Shown piece by piece: positions 1 to 8,700 of a DNA stretch of 64,000 bases (positions within the stretch are counted from its first letter, which is position 1; each line of letters begins with the position of its first letter). The notes below the pieces were generated by a model, which made no database searches, had not been told where the DNA came from, and saw nothing but the letters and a program-made list of their open reading frames with translations. The DNA lies in contig CAMGYJ010000005.1 in the NCBI GenBank assembly GCA_946122785.1, positions 78,920,547-78,984,546 of the forward strand. The letters are read 5' to 3'. The stretch comes from Linum tenue (lineage: Eukaryota; Streptophyta; Magnoliopsida; Malpighiales; Linaceae). Position numbers and translations under genes: made by a program.

Positions 1-277
1 AAATTCACCACATGAGAATTCGGAAATGGGAAACCAATGCTCCTATTTTATAAACATGGGGAGATGAACAACAGAAAACTCACCATTCAGAAATACAGTG
101 AGCTTCATCAACCACCAGAAGGGAAACATGAATAGAAGACAAAACTGACAGGAAATCAGCGTTCAAGAACCTCTCTGGTGAAACAAAAAGCACCTGGGAA
201 ACCATTTAAGATCTAAAAAAAGTGAACATGAGCTCATAAAGGTTTGCAAATTGCAGCTAAACTGTAATGAAGCTCAC

Positions 278-1537
278 TTTAATGGCTCCTTGCTGAAGCA
301 ATTTGGTGGTCTCTTCAACCTCTTGAGGCGTCTATGCAAAATCCAAGAAAGTGAGCATTAGATAAAACTGGCATTATTGGTAAAGCCAGAAACCCATGAA
401 GGACTGAGAAAAAGAAAGAAAACTTACCTGACTGCTACAGAAAAGGCCACCTTGAATGGCAGCAGGCAACTGTTTAAGCTGATCGATCATCAACGCAACT
501 AACGGGCTCACCACCAGAGTGATTCCTGGCAGAATCACTGCCGGGATCTGATAACAGAGAGATTTCCCGGCGCCGGTGGGCAAAACTAGCATTGCTGATT
601 TGCCATCGAGCACCATTCTAATTGCTTCAAGCTGCCCATTCCTAAAAGAACTATAACCATACATCAAACTCAACAACCTCACCAAATTCTCATCGGATGG
701 CTCTCCTCTCGCAGCCGAAACCGCTTCCTCAATCAACTCGCCGCCATTCTCCGCCTTCTGTTGGGTGATCTCCGTCACCAAACCTTCCTCGTCGCAGAGC
801 GACCCACCCGCTTCGGCTGCTTCGCTGTCCGCCTTCAGCTTCCGCTTGCTCCGTCGGTAAAGTCGCCGGTTGTTCGACGCGTAACTACTACTGCTCTTCC
901 GCATCCCTTTCCTGTTGAGGAACTTGTTCTTGTAGTTCGTGTTGAGCTTCACGAAGTTGCCTTCGCTGCCACCGCTGCACTTCCGCAATTTGACTGGTGG
1001 CGGCGACGCTTCCGCTCGAATCAGGTTGATATTCTTCCTGATGTTGTTGTTGTTGTTAGGTTTCGGGGCTGGAACCGCCGTGGAAGAATCAGGCGGCGGC
1101 GGCGGCGGGGGACAAGACTCGTCGAGCGATTCGAAATTGAGGGAGGTTCTTCTGATTTTGGAGAAGGAAGCAGATTTGGAGAAATAGCCGGCGGGGAGAG
1201 CTTCGATTGAATGGGAAGACGAGGAGGATGAAATCGGTCGGTTTTGATAGCAGATCTGAAACGGCAGGTTCGAGAGAGGTGCTGAATAGACCGCCGGAGC
1301 GTCGTCGTCGTTTTTCCGGTCGAGAGGCGGCTGTTCTAGGGGGTTATTAGAGCGAGAAGCGGCGGCGGCGGAGGAGGAAGTTGGGGTTTTGTTTCTGGTT
1401 TTGCTTCCGGCGCGTGGAGGTTGCCGCAGGGGAAGCGGAGGAGGAGGAGCGGGACGAAAATGCTTCGGCGGCGGTTTGGAGTTTCTGGGAGGAGTAGCTG
1501 AGACGTGAGAGCCGCCGGAGTCTGAATCGGATTCCAT
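278..1537 (-). CDS. RECQL5: RECQL5-type ATP-dependent DNA helicase, 5' part (exons 1-2)
   Basis: N-terminal part of a RecQ-family 3'-5' DNA helicase, a nuclear DNA-repair and recombination enzyme. Exon 1 is 428-1537 (370 codons). Its first ~275 residues are low-complexity, rich in Pro, Ser and Asn. The helicase core then begins: motif 0 (FRNGQ, ~298-302), Walker A (TGAGKS, ~321-326) and motif Ia (VVSPLVALMIDQL). Donor CAG/GTAAG lies at 427-426. Exon 2 is 278-331 and encodes 18 residues starting TPQEVEETTKLL, the length and position I recall for Arabidopsis RecQ5, whose N-terminus (SDSDGSHVSATPPR) also matches. Intron 1 is 96 bp, GT-AG. The DEAH box and later exons lie beyond the left edge of the window. 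The start is the first ATG and matches the family N-terminus. A U6 gene sits about 200 bp upstream on the other strand. Confidence 0.9.
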
Positions 1538-1675
1538 CAGGTGACGGCGGCGGGGGAGAAATTTGGGAGGGAAAGTAGCAGCGACCGAGTTTTCACTCTA
1601 CAGACTTTCCCGCCAACATTTCTAGGAGGGACGGATCGTAGAATAGGGTAGGGTCATAGATAGACATATAGATGC

Positions 1676-1720
1676 CTACCACATCGTTTGTCTTGACTAG
1701 ATGTTCCGACTTTATAACTC
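1676..1720 (+). promoter_or_regulatory. U6 promoter: upstream sequence element and TATA box
   Basis: CTACCACATCG at 1676-1686 differs at one base from the plant snRNA USE (RTCCCACATCG). A TATA-like TTTATAA begins at 1711. The 25-bp gap from USE to TATA and ~25 bp from TATA to the RNA start fit the RNA polymerase III class of plant snRNA promoters. The weakened USE could lower expression. Confidence 0.75.
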
Positions 1721-1740
1721 CTCGTCAAACTAATATCACC

Positions 1741-1760
1741 GTCCCTTCGGGGACATCCGA

Positions 1761-1792
<32 letters not shown>

Positions 1793-1842
1793 GGCCCCTG
1801 CGCAAGGATGACACGCATAAATCGAGAAATGGTCCAAATTTT
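1741..1842 (+). ncRNA. U6: U6 spliceosomal snRNA
   Basis: Full-length plant U6 snRNA, the catalytic core RNA of the spliceosome. It starts GTCCCTTCGGGGACATCCG (the 5' stem-loop), contains the invariant ACAGAGAAGATTAGCATGGC segment that pairs with the 5' splice site and U4, and ends at a T-run of about ten that serves as the Pol III terminator. The only difference I see from the usual plant sequence is C to T in the 3' part (GCATAAATCG instead of GCACAAATCG), outside the catalytic segments. With a USE and TATA upstream it is probably a working copy; a decayed pseudocopy would usually lack the promoter. Confidence 0.93.
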
Positions 1843-2466
1843 TTTTTCCATCTTCCCGGTGTTTTTTGGGTTGTCGTCCAACTCTCCTTATTTATCGTGT
1901 TTAATTAATTTTAATTCTTTTTTTTCCATCTTTTTGGTGTTTCTCGTATTGTCGTCCAACTCTCCTTATTTACTATGTTCTTAAATATGTTTAATCCGCT
2001 TAATTAATTTTAAGCAGGAAGTCAGAAGTAGCGATTTGTAGCAAAAAATCATGAACGACTGGATTGATAGAGACCAAACGATGGCCTAGTGTTTTTCGTA
2101 TTGTCGTCCAACCTCTCCTTATTTATGGTGTTTTAAATATATTTAATACACTTAATTAATTTTATGTTTTTCGTATTGTCGTCCAACCTCTCCTTATTTA
2201 CGGTGTTTTAAATATATTTAATACACTTAATTAATTTTAATTCTTTTTCCCATCTTTTTGGTGTTTCTCGTATTGTCGTCCAACTCTCCTTATTTACTCT
2301 GTTCTTAAATATGTTTAATCCACTTAATTAATTTTAAGGAGGAAGATAGAAGTAGTGTTCTTAAATGTTTAATTCACTTGATTAATGTTAAGCAGGAAGA
2401 CAGAAGTAGGGATTTATAGCAAGAAGTCATGAACGGTTGAATTGATAGAGATCAAACGATGGTTGT
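1842..2466. repeat. Tandem repeats grown from the U6 3' flank
   Basis: The sequence just after U6 (T-run, ccatctt, gtcgtccaactctccttattta) recurs about five times, near 1842, 1918, 2090, 2165 and 2240, with units of roughly 75-95 bp. A longer unit starting gcaggaag(t/a)cagaagtag and ending accaaacgatgg or atcaaacgatgg occurs at about 2013-2082 and again at 2391-2461, giving a higher-order period of about 378 bp. No coding potential is seen. Confidence 0.8.
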
Positions 2467-2471
2467 GCGGA

Positions 2472-2837
2472 TGTTAGAAACAAACACTTTACAGCTTTTC
2501 ATTATTTCGTATTATTGTCGGTTTTGATAATTGGGGGACCATTTGGGGTATTTTCGTTATATGGGTAGCAGTTAGGTATTTTGCGGATTATATAATCTGC
2601 AGTAGGAGTTATTTTGTCATTAAGCAATCAGTTACAGAAAACCTAAATCCTAATCTCTCTCTCTCTCTCCCTAGCGCCGAACTTCCTCTCTCTTTCCCTC
2701 TCTCTTTGGCCGATCGGCAGCCATCCTTCCCCTTTCTTCTTCCTAAATTCCCTAATTCTAATCCCTAGCTTGATCAATCCCTAGTTGGTCTAGCTAATTC
2801 CCCAATTCTACAACTGTTAGAAACCTTGTTTCTAACA
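2472..2837 (+). repeat. 5' LTR of the TR-GAG element
   Basis: 366-bp LTR with TG/CA ends. It carries a TATA-like core (gattatataatc, ~2587-2598), a (CT)n tract and a pyrimidine-rich 3' half. The last 24 bp hold a short inverted repeat (tgttagaaa...tttctaaca). Confidence 0.9.
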
Positions 2838-2839
2838 TC

Positions 2840-2851
2840 TGGTATCAGAGC
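2840..2851 (+). other. Primer-binding site (initiator Met tRNA)
   Basis: TGGTATCAGAGC lies two bases after the 5' LTR. It is complementary to the 3' end of plant tRNA-iMet, the usual minus-strand primer of plant LTR elements. Confidence 0.9.
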
Positions 2852-2916
2852 CTGGTTCCGATCGGAGAGTTCTTCCCAACTCCGTCAGGGACAGCTTAGA
2901 AACCGGAGAACCAACG

Positions 2917-4987
2917 ATGGTAACGACGAAATCCATGAAGGCAGCAGAGAAAGCGGAGAAGGCGAATCAGGCAGGTGACAAGGGCGCCGATGCAGGTGAC
3001 GACGGGGTCGATGGGGCTGTGGAGGATCTGACCGGCAATGAGGAGTTGAGGAGGGATCTGGAGGCGCAGGCGAGGAGACAGGCGCGGGTGGAGGAAGAGT
3101 TGGGAGAACTGCAGGAGAGGGCTAGGGAGCAAGGCCAAACCCTTGATGCTCTGACAGGAGCTGTGAAGGCACTGGCGGGACAGGTGGGTGACTTGGTGGC
3201 GGCCCTGAAGAAATCAGGGATCGAAGCTGGCGGCGGCGGCCAGTTGCACGGGGAGGACGGCGCGCCAGGGGAGGGGTCGATTTCGGTGGAGGCGGCCGGC
3301 GACCACGGCGCCGCGCGGGCCTCGGCGAACACGGCGGCGGAGGGGCGGGGTGAGAAGGGCGGCGCGGCGGCCAACCCTAACCGGCTGGGGTTGCGTGCGG
3401 GCCAGGTCTCCTTTGGCCCAACAATCAAAGATGGGCTGCTTCCGACCCCCTCGGCCCAGGAGAAGGCGCGCGCGGGGCAAGGCCAAGATGGCAGAGTACG
3501 TGGGCTTGGATGAAGAAGAGTTGATGGGCTTGGAGCAGGAGTATGATCATGAGCCGTGGCCCAATGAGCCGAATGGGCCCGGGGAGGATTATAATAGGGA
3601 TGAAGGAAGCCATATGGGCCGAGCTGGGACGGAAGGCGGGCCAGGTGGGAAGCGGCGAGAAGCGGACCGCGGCTGGGAGGTGGGTCGGCCGAGCTCCATG
3701 GGCCGGGGACCCGCGGGCCGGGCCGAGTATGCGGGCCGGGCGGGGTCGAGCAGGGGCCCAAGCGGTCGGGCCGAACCCGGTCGGACCGAACCCGGTCGGA
3801 CCGAACCAGGGCAGCAGCTGGCGCGCCAAGGGGGAACGGGCAGCAGGGGCTTTCCGGCTCGCCAAGGTCAGTTTGACGAGCCTAGAGGCAATCAACCGCC
3901 GTTTGTGAATCAGCACGGCACTGGTAGGGAATTCATGGGATCAGGAACTGGTGATCAGAGGCAGAGAAATGAGATGGGCCGAGGACGGGGACATCAAGAG
4001 GAGGAGGAAGGAGAGTGGGAGTATGAAGGGGGGCACCGGTACTCGCAGCACTATCACCGCGAGGCGCCGGGGTATGGGAGGCACGCTGGTTACTCCCGAG
4101 GTGGTGAGGAGGAAGATGACATGGTGTTTCGAGCTAAGCCCCCAACCATTGAGTTTCCAAAATTCAACGGCAGGGAGGATGCAGGTCTGTGGCTATACTC
4201 CGCAGAACGGTGGTTCAAGAACCATCCCACTAGAGAGGAACGGAAGGCTCAGTTGGCGTCCTTCTATTTAGAGGGGGATGCATTGCAGTGGTGGGAATGG
4301 ATGGAGCGGACCTATGCTGAAGCTCGAACGCTGATTACCTGGCCGATGTTCAAGGAGGAGCTGAGGTATCAGTTTGGCAAGTCGGAAGGGTGGGCCCCGG
4401 AGCAGCTGGCGAAGCTGCGCCAGACTGGGACAGTGGCGGAGTATCGAGCAGAGTTCTTTAAACTGGGTAACCAGTGCAAGGGCGTACCGGAGGAGACATT
4501 GGTGGGTCTGTGCATGGCGGGACTCCGGCCAGAGATCGCAGCGGCTGTGCGGGTATTTGAGCCCGATTCACTTCGAGCTGTTTTCCGTCTTGCAGGTAAT
4601 AAGGAGGAGGAGCTGGCTAGTTGGCGGGGCGTGATAGGCCGCTACCAGAAGCCGGCCGGAGGAGGAGGCGGTGGTAGCAGCGCGAGTGGGGGAACGAGTG
4701 GAGCTGCATCGGGGCCTAGTTCGGGAGGGGGTGCGGCGGCTGGCCCACCTGCGGCTGTCATTCGAACGGGACCGAGGCCACCACCCAAGGGATTTAGGAC
4801 GCTATCTCCGGCCGAGATCGAGCAGAAGAGGCGGGAAGGGAAGTGTTTCAACTGTGACGAGCGGTTTACCTTTGGTCACAAGTGCGGGAAGCCTGATTTG
4901 ATGTTCTTGGTGAGACGATGGGAAGACGAGGCGGAGGATGAGATGGTGGAGGAACCCGGAGCAGAGCAAGAGAAGCCGCAACCTTGA
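2917..4987 (+). pseudogene. Gag of the TR-GAG element, in two overlapping frames
   Basis: The coding region falls in two overlapping frames. The first (2917-3513, 198 codons) starts MVTTKSMKAAEK and is a charged, coiled-coil-prone N-terminus. The second (open 3350-4987; ATG at 3488 gives MAEYVGLDEEEL) holds an RG/Pro-rich linker, a retrotransposon gag capsid domain (from about WLYSAERWFKNHP, 4190-4590) and a zinc knuckle CFNCDERFTFGHKC near 4846-4887. The frames are offset by +1 and overlap for 164 bp, so a single indel near 3480, or use of the internal ATG, would explain the split. Gag packages element RNA and forms the virus-like particle. Translation stops just before a remnant of the pol C-terminus. 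Confidence 0.8.
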
Positions 4988-5017
4988 GGACAAGGTTGTT
5001 TCCCAAGGAGGCGGGGA
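4979..5017 (+). other. Pol C-terminal scar and polypurine tract
   Basis: In the +1 frame relative to the gag stop the DNA reads NLEDKVVSQGGGDV, which resembles the very end of Ty3-type polyproteins (LEDKV...GG). The purine tract AAGGAGGCGGGGA abuts the 3' LTR. This shows that pol was removed by an internal deletion that kept its last codons and the PPT. Confidence 0.7.
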
Positions 5018-5383
5018 TGTTAGAAACAAACACTTTACAGCTTTTCATTATTTCGTATTATTGTCGGTTTTGATAATTGGGGGACCATTTGGGGTATTTT
5101 CGTTATATGGGTAGCAGTTAGGTATTTTGCGGATTATATAATCTGCAGTAGGAGTTATTTTGTCATTAAGCAATCAATTACAGAAAACCTAAATCCTAAT
5201 CTCTCTCTCTCTCTCCCTAGCGCCGAACTTCCTCTCTCTTTCCCTCTCTCTTTGGCCGATCGGCAGCCATCCTTCCCCTTTCTTCTTCCTAAATTCCCTA
5301 ATTCTAATCCCTAGCTTGATCAATCCCTAGTTGGTCTAGCTAATTCCCCAATTCTACAACTGTTAGAAACCTTGTTTCTAACA
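5018..5383 (+). repeat. 3' LTR of the TR-GAG element
   Basis: 366 bp, identical to the 5' LTR apart from one base by my alignment. It is followed by target-site copy gcgga. Confidence 0.9.
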
Positions 5384-5388
5384 GCGGA

Positions 5389-5748
5389 GATTTGGAATAG
5401 GAGAAAGAGGAACACACGACCAAAAACTTCTCAGAATCATTACACTCATCAAGTGAAGCTATATACCCAAGTCACAAGCTATAGCAAACCACAACTCCAC
5501 AAGCGGCAACTGCCTTCTTTTCTTTTTCTCATCCTGCCAACAATCAACCTAGCAACAAATAGAAGAAACTTTACAGCTTATGTTACCCAACAACGCATCA
5601 GATTTGTGCCTTTTTTTTTTCTTTTTCTTACAAATGAATTTGGAAAATCAATTGGCAATCTTTCATTTCAAGCCACCCTAATAAGAAAGAAGAGGCATCT
5701 CTAATCAGCATACAACAAACCGTAGGGAGACCTTCATTCCTTCCTTCT
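5389..5748. other. 3' flank of the downstream minus-strand gene; nothing else recognised
   Basis: AT-rich, non-repetitive. It probably contains the 3' UTR of the gene ending at 5749. An open frame on the plus strand here has no recognisable domain. Confidence 0.5.
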
Positions 5749-8700
5749 TCACATTATTGTGCAATTGCACTTTGATTCCAGCTTCGGAGGCTTCGAACTA
5801 TCCATTTTATTAGGTAGACCGACGTTACGCACCATGGAATCATCAGCATTCTCGTCATTCTCTACTACCTTCACAGAGGAAGGGCTTTTCACGGAGGCCT
5901 CTTCTTGCTTCTGCTGCTGCTGCTTAACTTTTGAAGGTTTTAAACTCCGTCTGGCTCTTACACCACCGCGGGTATCCTTTCTATCAGGAATGGATTTCCC
6001 CAAGATGGTGACTGTTGGCCGTGAATCGCTCAATGGGACTGAGAGTTCCTTTTCAATGGCTATTGTTGCAGCTTTGTAAGCCAGGTCGTGGACAATTGAG
6101 CTACAGAAGAGTATGGTGTCGGTAGCTTCTTCGAGGGTTAGGCTTCTTCCCACCTTGTTCCCTCCATGGCATTCCACCATCACAGTGGACTCGTCTGGCA
6201 AAAAAGACACTTGTTAAAATGTCGGAAGAATCGATGCTCGTTCTGAAGAGCACAACTTGCAAACTCATAAAAAATAGATGTGCAATAAGGAAATACAACA
6301 GGTGCTGCCATAACTGGAGGTAACTGGAGGTGTGTGCATGATCCAACATCATCCAGAACCAGACCGAATCTTCACTATATAATAAACAAGGGGGGGAATG
6401 ATGACTAAAATCGAATCAGAAGCAATCTCGTTTAGATTCGATCTTGTCCAATTCGTTTTTCTAGAGGATCCATAGAATCGAAACCAAATTAAATCAGTCC
6501 AATATGAACCAAATTGGTGCACGCCCTAACCATAACTGTAGGTGTGTGCCCTAACCATAACTGAAGAGACATTATCATAAATGTTCATTATAAATGGGTT
6601 AATGACATTTGTGGTCCACGTACTATGTTGTTTTTAACAAAAACATGTCCTTGTACTGTGAACTAAAACAAATTCACATGTCATAAGCCATGTATGATGG
6701 AAATCTAATCAAAATCTCCGCCCCGTTAAGTCCCACATGACAGATGCATGTTAAAAAATCAAGACAAGACAGTTAGATTTAAGAGTTGATTGAGAGGCAA
6801 ACATGAACGTTCAATAGACAAAAAGTCGATAAACGAAAGCACAGGGATGAATTTGTTTAAAATAATAGTGCATGCACGTGTTTGTCAAGAAGGCATAATA
6901 CAGGGACTACAAATGTAATTAACCCTTCATATATCAACGTAACGCAAACTTGGAAGAGGAGAGTAAACACATACCTAGAAAACGGCGTTCATGATCTGAG
7001 GTGCTGGTTTGCAGGACGGAAGCAGTAGCATCTTTATCGGATGTTGCAGAAAGTGAAGGATCCTCGAATTCGTCTGACATCCCTCTCAAGTTTGCAGAAA
7101 GATCATTTCTTACTGAGCTTGGAGGACTTTGAAGGTGATCCTCACTTTCAATCTCTGATATTGATGCCAGTCTACTGTGACTGGGAATCTCGGGAGTATG
7201 ATTATGATCGACACTCGTGTTGGTGATGCTATTTTCTGCTTCAACTGAGGATTCCAAGGGGGACGATGCATCTGTATCTGAGAGATTTTTGGCATGGTCT
7301 TGATACTCTGCGTCATTTTCATGCAACGGGACACTCTTCGAAGCTGGGGATAATTCAGAATGCTCTTCTAACTGTAATGTGGAAGCATCCATGGTTCTAC
7401 TACTGTCTGTTCTCTCGCATAAATATTCCTCAGAAACCGGCTGGCCATTGGTAGAAGACGTATTGGTAACTTCCACTTCGTTATTTTGAGAACCTGAAAC
7501 ACTATCTTCAAGCGTACTCGTCAGAGGGAATGAAGCTTGGTGTGCAACATTATTAAGAGACCCGGAAAAAGATGACCCGCTACTTTGAGGTCTGGTACTT
7601 TCAAGATCATATTTCTTTCCACTCAATTGCCGTTGGACCCGAGTGGTTTCCATTTGCCTGGCTGACGAGGAGAGATCGAGAGAAGATGATCCAGATGTGC
7701 TAGCATGGCCGAAGGAGCTTCTCAAACTGTTTGCACTATCTCTCGTGAAAGACACGTCGTCATAACTAAGGGTAGATGCTGTGAAACTCCTGCCTTGGAA
7801 AACAGGCCCTTTGCTACTGCTGGATTTTTTTAGTACAACAGAAATGCCAGCACCTTCGACAAGATCAACTTTCAAGGTATGCAATGCGTTGCAGTTGGAC
7901 AATTGCTGACTTCCAGTGACGATATCGGAGACGCTGCGGCCAAGAGTTGGTTCTTTAGTTACTCGTTTGCTGGCCATCTTGTGCTTATCTCCCTCTTCTG
8001 CCAACATAGCAACAAAACCTTCTACTTGTGGATCCATAAGGCTCTGCTCATGGCTTGAATTATCGACTTGCTTGCCTAAGACTTCATGCAGGACAGTATC
8101 ACCAACAAAACTCACATTGTCAGTTAGGGACTGCAACTCCATTACAGCAGTATCTAGCGCTGACTCATCCATCTGTTGGTTCCCTTCTTCGCCTTTACTA
8201 ATGGACAGTACCAGAGGGTTCTCAGCAGTTATTACGGTGTCTTGTTTACTGCAATCTAGACAAAGATTGATGTCGGCTTCCAATGCTTCAACATCATTGT
8301 ATTTGCAACCACACCTAGAACAAATCTTCAGGTATACGAGGCTATTCAAACTGTCGACTTCTGAGAAATCACCCCGAGCACGTGAAGTATCCAATGGAGA
8401 ACCGACTTCCATATCAACATCTTGGCACCTGAATTCTTCAAAGTCCCCATGTTCACTTCTAATTGTAAAATCTCTATCAAGATCATGAAGCTGAGATTGA
8501 GGAACACCATCTTGTATGTCATGGCCAACATCTTTATTTAGGTCATCTGCCCTATCAAAGGCAAATATATCTTCCTGAACAGCCGGATATAGCTCTTTCC
8601 TACTTTCAACCACCACATCATCATGATGGTGGTCACTTCGTTCAGTGTCATGTGCAGCACCAACTCCATGATCGGAGCTTGCATTACTACTGGTAGTAAC

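Larger units (their letters stand above)
2472..5383 (+). mobile_element. TR-GAG type non-autonomous Ty3-like LTR retrotransposon
   Basis: A complete 2912-bp element. Two 366-bp LTRs start TGTTAG and end TAACA; I find one substitution between them (G/A in caatca(g/a)ttacag). The 5-bp target duplication gcgga is at 2467-2471 and 5384-5388. It has an iMet primer-binding site, a purine tract, and between them only gag; protease, reverse transcriptase, RNase H and integrase are absent. This is the layout of the gag-only terminal-repeat class (TR-GAG). Movement must use enzymes supplied by an autonomous Ty3 relative. The near-identical LTRs and clean duplication show a recent insertion. Confidence 0.92.

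Noticed and set aside
761..1210. Plus-strand open frame of 149 codons
   Set aside because: Antisense of the GC-rich, low-complexity RECQL5 exon 1; no homology or splice logic of its own.
2967..3916. Minus-strand open frames over the TR-GAG gag
   Set aside because: Shadows of a GC-rich gag; Pro/Ala/Arg-rich composition only.
5372..5704. 110-codon plus-strand frame after the TR-GAG element
   Set aside because: Begins inside the 3' LTR, no recognisable domain, AT-rich; probably chance.
7916..8488. 190-codon plus-strand frame
   Set aside because: Antisense to BPP1-like exon 5, whose splice phases and conserved motifs are clear.
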